Shown: one piece after another, positions 24,201-34,170 of the stretch
Layout of the letters: each line of letters begins with the position of its first letter
Position numbering within the stretch: position 1 is the stretch's first letter
Assembly: GCA_020152595.1 (NCBI GenBank)
Contig: JAIGNY010001593.1
Coordinates: 592,001-656,000 of the forward strand
DNA length: 64,000 nucleotides
Reading direction: 5' to 3'
Origin: Chiridota heheva
Lineage: Eukaryota; Echinodermata; Holothuroidea; Apodida; Chiridotidae
Notes under the pieces: generated by a model
What the model was told of the DNA's origin: nothing
Seen by the model: only the letters and a program-made list of their open reading frames with translations
The model's database searches: none
Translations under genes and position numbers: made by a program

Positions 24201-27200
24201 CACTCGGATTTGCAGCGAGCTTTTTATATCAGGTATGTAGGCTTTGTCTGCATATAACAAAAAAACAGATGGCGTTCACGTAGAAGTTACTCTTCGTAAA
24301 CCCGGGTAAGAAAAATATAAAGTAAAATCGGAAGCGAACAAAAACACTGCAATTAGTAAAATTCACTGAACTGGTAGATAAGTTAGCATGCAGTATGTTT
24401 GTTGTACATGTGATGTGACAGAGCTGTGTTAAGATGCGTGAAACGCAATGATGCTTTCCCTGCAAAATGGCTTCCAGGTGCGTCAAGAGTCACGTGATGA
24501 AATCCCTCTATTGAACAAGATATTAAAGTAATTCCTTCACAGTTCTGCTTCTTATAGCGCCCTCTATCATACACGATGGCGAAGTTAAATCCATTGGAGC
24601 CATTAGGCTCATAGGGCCGGTGCTTGTCCCCAGTCTCAACGGCAAAAACTGAAAAGAACATACGACTCCCCCTGGACTGGACACCAGTCCATCGCAGGTT
24701 AACTCAACAGCAATGCTGGTACTCATTTTACAGCTGAGTAGACTGAAGCAAGTAAAGTGTCTTGCTCAAGGACACAATGCAGCACTCCTGACAGAGTCAA
24801 ACACTGGAATTTTTCCATAAGAGCATGACTTCTTATTAACTGAGCCAATGCACCTCATAGACACTAAACCAATCCTTTCATCCTCTAATGATCAAGGTAG
24901 CTCAGTTGGTAGAGCACTCAATTGAGATGCTGGAGGTACCCAGTTCAAGCCTCGGTCAGAACTTAACCAGTTTTTCCACAGCTATAAACATCAAAGCAGA
25001 AGTATGTCGTTTGCAGGTCCTGTTTCCCATTCAGCTGTTGAGAGAAGTGGCAATGATTGAATGGCACTAGCCATCCTTCGGAAGGGACGTAAAGCCGATG
25101 GTAGGAGAGTCACACCCTACCTGGTTCTCTAAACAATTCTCGTAAAGAGTATGGTGAACATCCGGTGTTCATCCACTTCCAGCATCGTTTCATCCTAGTT
25201 TAGCTAAAGCAGTGCTTATCAGGATTACTTCATCAAGCATCAAGAATTGCAATCACAAATAATACCGAAAAAGAGATGTATGATATAGAAAGTGAATGTC
25301 ATGTGATCACTGGAATTATTGAACAACATTTGTTGACTAGTTTCAGAGGTAAGAACATCCCTTCAACAAGTTGGCACAAGACATTGTTTCAAAGCACAGA
25401 AACACAATAGTGACCTTCCATAGAAAGTTTATTTATATTACAGTAGTTTTTGATATCCCACCTTCATTCAGCTTTCTGTCCTCACATTGTATTCTGGTCA
25501 TTCCATCTTGCAGATTTTATTTAACTTCACAGAGCCTAAAATTTATTGGTCCACAATTCTTATTCATTACCTGACAATATGTACTCGTGCCCACTCCCTC
25601 CCTTAACCCATCCTTTCCCTAACCCCTCCCCTCCCTAAACCACTCTCCTCCCTTAACCTCTCTCCTCCCTTAATCCTTCTCCTCCCTGAACTCCTCCCCT
25701 CCATGACTCCTCCCCTTAACTCCTCCCCTTAACTCCTCCCCTCTAAAGCACTAACCCATAACCTATCCCCTCCCTAAACCACTCCTCCCTAAACCACTCC
25801 CCTCCCTCAACCACTCCCCTCCCTAAACCACTCCTCATAAACCACTCCCCTAAACCACTCCCCCTTAACCACTCCCCTCCCTAAACCACTCCCATCCCTA
25901 AACCACCCCCATCCCTAGACCACCCCATCCCTAGACCACCCCATCCCTAAACCACTCCCATCCCTAAACCACTCCCATCCCTAAACCACTCCCATCCCAT
26001 CCCTCCCATCCCTACGCCACTCCCATCCCTAAACCTTTCCCATCCCTAAGCCACTCCCATCCCTAAGCCACTCCCATCCCTAAACCACTCCCATCCCTAA
26101 ACCACTCCCGTCCCTAAACCACTCCCATCCCTAAACCACTCCCATCCCTAACCACTCCCATCCCTAACCACTCCCATCCCTAACCACTCCCCTCCCTAAA
26201 CCACTCTTATCCCTAAACCACTCCTCCCTAAACCACTCCCATCCCTAAACCACCCCTATCCTTAAACCACCCCATCCCTAAGCCACTCCCATCCCTAAAC
26301 CACTCCCATCCCTAAACCACTCCCATCCCTAAACCACTCCCCTCCCTCTAAACCACTCCTACCCCTAAACCACTCGCATCCCTAAACCACTCCCCTCCCT
26401 AAACTCCTCTCCTTTTGCAATCCCCTCCCATTCCTAAGTCCCTCCCCTCCATTCCTCCTCTACTGACCCTCACCCCATCCCTAACCATTTACATTGCATC
26501 TTACCTTTCATAATGCATCCATGAAGATCCAGCTTGAGAATGCTTGCCTCCAAGCTCTGATCTGAAGAGTTGCTATGACAAAAAAACACAATTATTTGTA
26601 AAAAAATTCATAAAAATGAAATACCAAAAAAGCTCTCAGGATATGTCTTAAAGGAGCACTGAGTTGAAATAAGATGGTATATAATTCTGGGGTGCCTATA
26701 ATATTTAAAATACCCAATAATGAATGCCATTTTTTAATACATTGTCATCTTTGTCTTCAAGAATGATATGAACAAGAACACTGGCAAATTATATAAGCCT
26801 AATTAATTTGTATGGTTTGTTTTTTAATAAAGAGTATTCTATTCACTCTATAAAATCCAGAAACACAAAAACTTGTCTAAACTTATAAAAACAAAAACAA
26901 TTCAAGGTTCAAATAAGGACAAAGTTTAAGGCCAAATGAAGCAATGCCCTCCAAAGTCAATTATTCCTTTCATACTACACGTGAAACTGTGCAGTCATTT
27001 CCTAATGGAAACGATCAATTTCCCATTCAAATTTAAACACCTTTGACAAAATACATACTGTATATCCGACCTAAGCCCCAATGTCGCGACATTATCAACA
27101 AGACTTTCAGGCATTGTTGACACAATTCTTAAGCCTACCTGTATATCCTCCCATGGCTTCTAGCAAAGTATTTCTGTCACAGAGAGAGGAGTAAGGGTGC

Positions 27201-30200
27201 AAACTTTTCTGGAGAAAACAGTTTCAACATAAATATCACCATTTTTGCCCTAATAACTTTTTGCTTTTGCAAAATTTCACTGATTTTCATTTCCGTCTGA
27301 TAACAGAGTTGGTATCCCCACAGCACTGTTCACACTACTTATTGAAATTTCAGGGAGAATTTTGGGTTTTTTTGTCATCTAATCAATCTATGCTAAGGTG
27401 TAAATGTTATGTGCTAAAGCAATAACTAATTCCCCTATTTGTAATTATTTAAGGAGGAATTCTACATATACAGGGGGAATTCTTAAAATAGAGGGGAAAT
27501 CCCTCTCACTAGTGTGAACATTGTCCCACAGTACCAGAAAATTATATGGATGAATTTGTTTCCTTTTCACACACACTTCACTGCAACTTCCCCTGCCATG
27601 AATTGATCAGTTTTGCCCGTTTTTTTTTTTTTTTAACAATTTGTAGGGAGGGGTGGGAGTGCATTTCCTCCCTCCAAAGAAACAATAGATTTACAGAGAC
27701 ATTCAACTGTTGACATAATAAATTTGCTTATTTTTTAAACAATCAGGTCTGAAGATAAAAAACAAACATATGCACATTGATAAAAGTTTAAAGGAGTAGT
27801 GCAGTGGTCAAGCATGTCCATCTTATATGAAAGAGGCCTTCAAAAGAAACAAAATGGTGAAAAAAGCATTCAAAAATCTTATTCAAGTATTCAAGTTTAA
27901 AGTTCTGTCTAATCTGTGTAGAAATGATTAGTGTAGTACCAAAGTTAGCGTCTTCATCATCACATCCTTAACACTTGTTAATGTATTTAAGAAAGTTTAT
28001 TTAATTGTTTCAATATTCAAATTATTCAATATTTGAATTATTTTTCCTCCAACATTCTTCAGATGGTATTCGCCAGTTGAAGATAAATACACAACAAAAT
28101 ATATTTCCATTAAAGTTTGTTTTCTCCTCAACAAATTTACTTCCTTTTTTAATACATGTTCATTAAGTTGTGGTGTTTTTCATTACACCCTAATATTTCT
28201 CCTTCCAACCATAGTAGTTCCCTGTGCTAACTCAAAAAGCATTCTGACTACATACACAAATATAACCCTCTCAGCACAGCTCAGTAGAACAATACAAGGA
28301 ATTTTGAGCAATTCTGAGTGTGAAGACAAGTTACATAATACATGCAGATAAACAAGATTCCTTAACCAGATCATGCATTTACATGTAAATAAGTCATGGG
28401 CTAAATATAAACAAAAATAGCAAGTTCAATGACCCTTCAGAACATTCTCCCCTTCCTTGAGGTACTGTACCTCAAGCCCTTAAAATTGATATGTTCACGC
28501 ATACACTCGTATACAATTACATCTTTTAATCATCATATTATAAACATATTATATCCATGTTTTCTATATAACGAATAACAATTCATTTGAAGTAAATTAA
28601 AACTGTTTTCCAAATGTTTGTTTAGACAATGTTACTTTACTAGATTTCATTAAATTATCACACTTTAAATCACTCTGTGATTCTGTGATATTATAAACAC
28701 CCTTCCTAGCTTCAGTTTTACTACTAACTTGACAAATCCCATGGTTTTTAAGCCACAAGATATTATAGAATACATAAAGACTTTGAGGAACCTAAAGCTA
28801 TGACATCACAACTGGTCTGATTTCAGTCGTTTCTACACAAATTATAGCAAACTTTAAACTTAGATATCTCCTTAACAAACTAAGATTTTAGAATGATTTC
28901 TTCACCATTTTGTTTCTTTTGTTGTCATCTTTCATATGAGATGGACTTGCTTGACCCCTGAACTAATGTAATCCTTAAACCAATTTTTTGAATTTGTTGC
29001 CATATTTTGATTTTTAGTAGATTTTTTAAGCATCCGGCTAGTACTGCCTCTTGAACTGTCACTTTTCAAAGTTGGGAGTCTTACATTTAATGACCTTAAA
29101 AATAAGCACAAACTGACCATTTTTTAAGGTTTAAAGTCATACATTTAATGATCTTGAAAATAGATACAAACTTACATTTTTTCAAGGTTGTGTTCTACCA
29201 TTTAATTAGGGAATTGTAATAGATTCCATGATTTAATGATCTTGAAAATAGATGCAAAATTACATTTTTTCAAGGTTGAGTTCTACCATTTAATTAGGGA
29301 ATTGTAATAGATTCCATGATTTAATAATCTTGAAAATAGATGCAAAATTACATTTTTTCAAGGCTGAAGTCTTACATTTAAGAACCTTACAGTAGACCCA
29401 AACTTACAAATTTCCCAGATTGAAGTCTTAAACTTTAAAACTAGGAGTCTTACATTTAGACTCAAACGTAAAAGTTTTCAAGGTTAAAGAAAAACATTTA
29501 AGTGACTTGAAAAAAGATCCCAAACTTACAATGTTTTTTTGTTTTCAAGGTTGATGCTATCTCTCACATAGCCAAGCCATAACTCATGCAGTGGCACATA
29601 CAGTTCATACCTATAAGCAAAGATACAATAGAAATATCAGAGAAAAGGAAAGAAGAAAACTGAAATTACTTCATGAATCTCTGCAGGTGGTAAAACAGGT
29701 ACCCAAAACAATTTTGCAAATTGCAAGAAAAAGTGAAATATTTAATTTAGCAACCAATAACATTTACATGGACTTACTGTAGATATTTTCTTTAGTAAAG
29801 CCTTTGTTTTTAAAATTTTGATTATAATTCTTTATGATAGCACACCAATTAAAATTCTCCAATTACAGAAATAAGCCACACTTGGGGCAAACAAACCTCA
29901 AATTCACAATCATGCACAACCAATGCGTTGACATTTATTTAGATGTCTATGTGTCCTGCCGCAAGTTTTGTTCCATTTATGGCACTTCTCCAGATCTTTC
30001 GAGTTTTTAGCAAAACATAAACAAAATTCAGTTTGCTAACCGTTCTGGGTAATGGAAATCGGATTAACAAAGCCTGTAGTGGGCCCACAAGCACAATTTT
30101 TGTTCACCAGTTGCCGTCGCTCAGTCTGTGTGTGCAGAAATTTGTTTTGTACAGTATATTGCATTGACTGCATGAGAGCGCGTCGCTAGCAAGCTATACT

Positions 30201-33136
30201 GTACCAGTACTGCATAGGATGTTTGCCCCACTAAGTTACACTGATTTTGTTGCTGGCAAAACAATGCGATGATTGGTTGTAAAAGTTGTCAATCATCTAA
30301 GTCAATGAGTTTAATTCTAACTAATACCACAAATCAAATTCTACCAGGAATACACTTGCCCATCATTTTCAGCATGACAAAGAGCATGGAGCTATAATCT
30401 CCATCCATGATAAGAATAACGAGAGAAATTCAAAGAATTCTGAGCTGTCCACCCAGTCATTCATTCAAAATTCAGCCTAAATTAAAAATTGAACAAACTT
30501 TGATCAGCCATAACTTTAAGAAATAAAAGTGATATTCCACAAATTCAAAAACAGATCTGATCAGATTTTAATCTTCTTTTAACCAAGATAAAAATGCTAC
30601 ATGTTCACGCATAGACCTTAATTAATAGTCAACTACAAATGCTGCAGAGAATGCAAGTCAACCATCCTCCATTATACCATCATTTTCAATTCTTCCCCTC
30701 TCAATCTCACCCCACCCAGATGTCAAATTTAACAAAGTAAAATAAGGACAATTTCAAACCATGAATTCTTCAACCGCCACTCCTCCCCACCCCTGGCAGT
30801 TTCTCTCAAAATGTACTTCCCTGAAATGAGTGCCAATCAGGGCCATAATTCCCAGGGGGAAAAATTAAAAATTCAGTAATTTTGGAGAAATTTTGCCTCT
30901 TGTCTCACCCCCTTTCTTTTTATAAGAGGCCATATGTCCCTTCCCCCTTCCTTACCCTCCTCTTTCCGGATGAGAATTACGGCCCTGGTGTCAATATCAA
31001 TTTCAACCATTGACACCTTTCCCCACCCCCATTTCACCTGATTTACACCTCCTTGACATGAGTGTCAAAGTCAACAAAGTAAGTATATAAAATGATGACA
31101 AATTCCAACCAAGGATTCTTCCCCTCTCAATTTCAACCATCACCCCTCCCCCAACCCCCAGTTTCTCATGCTCCTTGGCACTGTTGTCTAATTTCAACAA
31201 AGTAATTATAAAGAATGAGAACTAAGGACAGTTTAATTTTTAAAGAGAAGACAGGGAGGATCCCCCTCCTCCCCACCGCACCCACACCCCCTAACAACAC
31301 ACATGCAAGCACTGTAATTTTTGAGTAAAGAGTGTAAATCTACAACTCATCTCGTCCGTCACACCCAACAATCAAAAGTTGTATCAAACCATCTTTAGAA
31401 TCGCAAAGATCAACAAATTCCTGAACCATAAATTTAAAATATCATCTGTCATTTCCGACAAACACAATAGCAAAGAAGAACTACTTGTTTCTAATTAATC
31501 ATTATTTTTTTGGAGTGTGTAACAACGTTCCTTTCATATGCATGATTGCCAAGAGTGTGATTTTTTTCTAGGGCAATGGGGCACACCAAGTTTATTCTGT
31601 GCTACCGTAGTCCATTGTGAAATACATGTGAACAGTTTATCTGTTGCAAGATAAGAATGACTTGCGTAAACAATCGGTATCGTAAATAACACAAACTTTG
31701 CCCTTCTTCAAGATTTTCTTTTAAGAAAAATTACCCTTGCAGTGATTTGCCACTGGAACTTAACATTGTGATATAGTAATAACCTGAGTGAGAGGTTTCA
31801 GTAGAATGGCATTCTGTTCAATTTGGTGGTTAGATTATTGGTTGTTCTTCTTAACCACAATTTATTACCTTCAGTTTTCTGGTTGCAACAGAAATATTGA
31901 CCATGCGCTCCCTATTTAAGCAGAAAAACAACATATATACTGTAGGTCCACGAATAGCACAACCAGTGACAATGAAAAGGGTGTATGGATGATTTGTGAC
32001 CTTCTACAAATGGTTGTGTACCCCCTATACAAATTTCATTTACAAATGGTAAACATACACTAAGGCAGAAAAGAAATACAGTACCAACATCAGCACAACC
32101 AGTGATACTGAAAAGGGGTGTATGGTGTACTTGTGTCCTTCTAAAAATGGTTGTTTACCCCTTCGAAACTGCCCCTCCTCTCCCATTCCAGCAATTTGCT
32201 ACAATCGGTGATCATACGCTGAAGCAGAAAAGGTTGAATAAACCAAACATGAACAAACATGGGCATATATTGGCAATGACAAGGGTGTATGGGTTCAATT
32301 CTTGGTCTTCCAAAACTGGTTGTTAATTGGTGCCCCTTCTAACCCCCTGCCCCCAAACCAGTTTTTGTTTTTGTCCTCAAGAGCAAGCTTGGTTTGAAGG
32401 ATTTTAAAGTTTCTAAACCAACCTGTACAAATTTTCTTCTAACACCCCACCCTACCACAACCCAACATACACAAAGCTTCTTTAAGCATATCATCTTCCA
32501 CAAATCTAAAATCATACTGACTAAGAATTTGAAATATATCTTTTTAACCTCAAGTAAAAGCTTGGATTCAAGGATTCTTAAGTTACTAAGCAGATGAAGG
32601 GTGGGCTAATGAGGGTGGCACATTTGGAGGGGGTGAAGAGAAGGCCATGTCCAGTTCATCTCCTTTTGTACATGTATAATGAATGAATTATTGTCTATAT
32701 TTTCTAATGTTATGTATTGGAGGGGAGGTGCACTCATAAGTTGAAGGTAGCAATTTTTTTTGTAAAGTCTCCTTAGACACTGTTTTTATGTATCTTAATC
32801 TATTACAAGATGTATCTAATTATTTAACTAGATGTAAATGTGTATATTCTGTGTATTTTTTTGGCTGGAATAAAGTTCCTGGACTCGAAATAAAAACCAC
32901 CAACCTGTGCAAATCTTCCGGAATCTCAAACAATTTTAATTGTCTCTTATCCGTACATGAGAAAACTTTCTTCTGCTGGAGTCTCTTGACACTTTTAGGA
33001 TACTTGCGCTTCCTCTTGCGTTTGGACATGTCCATGATCACCTCCTTGTGCTTAAGAAGGACTCCACCTGCTCCTTGTTGTTCTTCACATGACGTTTGAC
33101 AAAACTCTCCACAAACTTTGTCGGCTTCTCCACAGG
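18094..33136 (-). CDS. POP4: POP4/RPP29, RNase P and RNase MRP subunit (five exons found; N-terminus missing)
   Basis: Subunit of nuclear RNase P (tRNA 5' processing) and RNase MRP (rRNA processing), with an Sm-like RNA-binding fold in the family. Exons in transcript order are 33136-32905, 29610-29530, 26561-26505, 22165-22064 and 18233-18094; all introns are GT-AG. Diagnostic blocks are KFVESFVKRH; RKRKRKYPKSVKR and KRQLKLFEIPEDLHR; YELYVPLHELWLGYVRD; LEASILKLDLHGCIM; TKSKCPSYVGMTGILLQET; and KSSERCVKGRFKARSTIDL before the stop. Phases agree at all junctions but one. Two frame breaks are seen: within the first listed exon near 33060-33075, and at an A7 run by the end of the second. They may be assembly indels or real decay. 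No exon with a start codon was identified. Confidence 0.9.
18490..18928. mobile_element. MITE family M, copy 2, in the POP4 last intron
   Basis: GTGGGGAAACAATCCTC at 18514 and GGATGTTTTCCCCAC (ends ~18846) are inverted. The inside matches copy 1 (TTGACATTTAGATGTTC, TCTGTGTGTGCAGAAATTTG) and the right flank does too, up to CAGGTTAATT at about 18928. Confidence 0.85.
18942..19936. mobile_element. Foldback element, family F, copy 2
   Basis: The left arm AAGGATTATTTCAGGGGTCA, AGCAAGTCTATCTGATATGA is matched in reverse by the right end CATGCTTGACCACTGATC and TAATCCTTT. Homology to copies 1 and 3 covers both arms (AAGTTTGGTATCATTTGTG; TACACCAGTCATTTCTACA). The centre, about 19250-19560, is unrelated. 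Confidence 0.85.
19937..20379. other. POP4 intron, no feature seen
   Basis: AT-rich intronic DNA with a short G8 run at about 20136. No repeat family or conserved block was recognised. Confidence 0.4.
20380..20652 (-). mobile_element. tRNA-derived SINE, family B, copy 1
   Basis: On the - strand the head reads TAGCCCAGTGGTTAGG, an A-box-like motif (20632-20647), with a weaker B-box region around 20605. The body holds GTCCTTGAGAAAGGCAC and GATGGACTCAGTGTCCCATC. A second copy lies at 24590-24865. GGATTCCATGGTGCAAAGC is locally duplicated at about 20423-20460. Confidence 0.7.
20653..22063. other. POP4 intron, no feature seen
   Basis: AT-rich intronic DNA. GAACGCGCAGTGC and other GC-containing words at 21290-21560 stand out slightly, but no gene is recognised; ORFs there on either strand match nothing I know. 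Confidence 0.4.
22064..22165 (-). CDS. POP4: POP4 exon with the core KSKCPSYVG motif
   Basis: The acceptor is TTTTTTTGTAG and the donor GTAAGTGC. The 102 bases read TKSKCPSYVGMTGILLQET and NVFKLITKENKLK, in phase with both neighbours. This is the best conserved part of RPP29. Confidence 0.95.
22166..24050. other. POP4 intron, mostly featureless
   Basis: It has T-runs (about 23462) and a loosely repeated motif CATGGACT..AA at about 23193 and 23243. No coding block matches a known family. Confidence 0.4.
24054..24232 (+). pseudogene. THAP zinc-finger domain relic (single exon)
   Basis: From ATG 24054 the frame reads MSESCCAIGCT. After a one-base shift near 24085-24092 it continues KKTFSRFPSDPEQHLQWV and TRICSELFISG up to a good donor AG|GTATGT at 24232. 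This is the THAP DNA-binding domain (C2CH zinc finger), found in host regulators and in P-element-type transposases. The two N-terminal Cys, the Trp and the Cys of CSE are kept. The His normally in C-x2-H is Leu (CSEL), which removes a zinc ligand. With the frameshift this marks a pseudogene. It sits antisense in a POP4 intron; no further exon was found. Confidence 0.8.
24590..24865 (-). mobile_element. tRNA-derived SINE, family B, copy 2
   Basis: On the - strand the head reads TGGCTCAGTTAATAAG (A-box-like, 24831-24846) and the body GTCCTTGAGCAAGACAC and GCGATGGACTGGTGTCCAG. It shares AAGCACCGGCCC(T)ATGAG with copy 1 at its end (about 24607-24627). Confidence 0.75.
24888..25210 (+). mobile_element. 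tRNA-derived SINE, family A, copy 2
   Basis: The A box TAGCTCAGTTGG (24898-24909) and TAGAGCACTCAATTGAGATG give a good tRNA-like head. The B box is eroded (CAGTTCAAGCC, about 24941). The body CCTTCGGAAGGGACGTAAAG and CCCTACCTGGTTCTCTAA matches copy 1 at 13155. Confidence 0.85.
25590..26485. repeat. C-rich minisatellite of about 17 bp in a POP4 intron
   Basis: About 900 bp built from CCCTAAACCACTCCCAT with variants CCCTTAACCACTCC and CCTCCCTTAACTCC at the left. On the POP4 sense (-) strand it is G-rich (GGGATGGGAGTGGTTTAGGG), with many runs of three G's. CCCTAA resembles telomeric DNA but the period is wrong. Confidence 0.95.
26505..26561 (-). CDS. POP4: POP4 57-base exon
   Basis: The acceptor ACTCTTCAG lies above 26561. 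The reading QSLEASILKLDLHGCIMK ends with one base of Val and donor GTAAGATG. LDLHG is a hallmark of the family. The C-rich array starts about 20 bases past the donor. Confidence 0.88.
26562..27787. other. POP4 intron, no feature seen
   Basis: AT-rich. TCTTAAAGGAGCACTGAGTT at about 26648 resembles the end motif of foldback family F, but no partner arm was found. T14 occurs at about 27619. Confidence 0.4.
27788..28980. mobile_element. Foldback element, family F, copy 3
   Basis: The left arm AGTGGTCAAGCATGTCCATC at about 27802 is matched in reverse by GATGGACTTGCTTGACCCCT at about 28941. Inner homology includes AAGAAACAAAATGGTGAA against TTCACCATTTTGTTTCTTTT. The long centre (about 28060-28690) is unrelated AT-rich DNA. 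Confidence 0.85.
29085..29560. repeat. 88-bp tandem array overlapping a POP4 exon end
   Basis: AGATTCCATGATTTAAT recurs at 29221 and 29309 (88 bp). Degenerate half-units spread over the whole span and share TTACATTTTTTCAAGGTT. On the POP4 sense strand this reads AACCTTGAAAAAATGTAA, nearly the same as the true exon end and donor at 29530. The array therefore repeats donor-like sites downstream of the real one. Confidence 0.8.
29530..29610 (-). CDS. POP4: POP4 exon with the LHELW motif
   Basis: The acceptor CTTATAG lies above 29610. The exon completes the Arg of LHR and reads YELYVPLHELWLGYVRDSIN, then ENKK and a donor GTAAGTTTG. The last ~25 bases and the donor lie in the first unit of a tandem array (29085-29560). 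With the seven A's as given, the exon ends in phase 2 whereas the next exon needs phase 1. Six A's would fit. Confidence 0.82.
29870..30313. mobile_element. MITE family M, copy 3, in a POP4 intron
   Basis: TTGGGGCAAACAAACCTC at about 29881 and GGATGTTTGCCCCAC (ends ~30231) are inverted. Inner blocks CAATGCGTTGACATTTA and TCTGTGTGTGCAGAAATTTG match copies 1 and 2, and the right flank continues to GTCAATCATCTAAG. Confidence 0.85.
30600..31280. repeat. C/T-rich degenerate repeats
   Basis: ATTCTTCCCCTCTCAAT occurs at about 30697 and 31118, each followed by a CCCACCCC-type run and a TCAACAAAGTAA-like segment. The pattern suggests three or four old copies of a ~120-bp unit. Confidence 0.55.
31955..32345. 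repeat. Diverged ~140-bp tandem triplication
   Basis: The word GAAAAGGGGTGTATGG and its variants occurs at about 31975, 32111 and 32280. Each is followed by CTTCTAAAAATGGTTGT-like text and a CCCCTT block. POP4 intron; no coding seen. Confidence 0.7.
32905..33136 (-). CDS. POP4: POP4 exon with internal frame break
   Basis: The acceptor is TTCTTCACAG, just above 33136. The first half reads VEKPTKFVESFVKRHV in one frame. The second half reads LLKHKEVIMDMSKRKRKR and ends EDLHR in the next frame, with donor GTTGGT below 32905. Both halves match the family, so one base is missing or two are added at about 33060-33075. The shift could be sequencing error; the basic stretch KRKRKRK fits the family's lysine-rich region. 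Confidence 0.82.
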
Positions 33137-33479
33137 CTGTGAAGAATAGAGGTTAGTCACAAATTTAAAGAGGACACACAAGGCCATGAAAAATTACATC
33201 AAAAATCTCAGGTATCATTATGCAAAAACGACGTACTACAGAGTATCTCTGTATTATCTTTTGTAAATCCTTTGCTTTTTTAAATATTTTTAAATTCAGA
33301 ATTCTTTGTAAAGTGGTGCAATACAGAGGCGGATATAGAGGTGGGTTTTGGGGGTTGAAACCCCCTCCCCCTATGAAAAAATTTCCAACATTTTTCATTA
33401 CTTCAATAATAACCAGAACCCTTCCTTGTAAATTTCCTTCTATTTTGGGAATTTTCATGGAAATCTCTTTTAATCTTTA

Positions 33480-34170
33480 GGAAATTTCCTTTATTCACTT
33501 CCAATTTGCTAGAAATTTCCTTGAATGTTTGGGAAACTTTTCTTCTATATTCGACCGATTTTCTTACATTTTTGATCAATTTCCTTCAAGTGTTCAATGT
33601 TTGGAAAATTTCTTTCCATTTTGGGCAATGTCCTTAATTCTTGTGCAATTTTCAGAAAATTTCCATCATTTTGAGCAATTTTTGTTCGATCTTCAGTAAA
33701 ATGTTTTCAATTTTCGGAAATTTCCTTCAATGCTTTTGAAATCCCTTTCACTGTTTGGGAAATTTCCATAGCTCTCGTGCAATTTTTGGAAACTTTCCTC
33801 TATTTTGGGGCAGTTTTTTTTTCTATTTTCAGTGAAGTACTTCAATTTTCGGGATCTTTCAATCAATGTTTGGGAAATCACTTTCATACTTCAGAAATTT
33901 TTGTCATTATCGTGTAAATTTCAAAACATTTTCTTCATTTTGGGGCAGTTTTCATCATACAATCTTTAGCAATTTTGGGGAGATTTTCTTCAATGTTTAG
34001 GATATCTGTGTCAATATTTAGGAAATTTCTTTGATTCTCGTGCAATTTCCTCCATTTTGTGGGCAATTTTCTTCGATTTTTGATAATTTTCATCAATTAT
34101 CATGAAATGATCATTTTTCTAAAATTTCCAATGATTTTGCCAAATTTTCCTTCAATTTTCCCAATTAAAA
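33480..34170. repeat. T-rich degenerate repeats around GAAATTTCC
   Basis: GGAAATTTCCTTC, GGGAAATTTC, TTTTGGGGCAGTTTTC and CTCGTGCAATTT recur irregularly. Units seem to be about 40 bp but heavily diverged. A paired motif CATTACTTCAATAATAA.CAG flanks the region at about 33400 and 34394. Confidence 0.55.

Noticed and set aside
25590-26485. Interstitial telomere (CCCTAA)n
   Set aside because: CCCTAA occurs once per ~17-bp unit and never as consecutive hexamers. It is a minisatellite.
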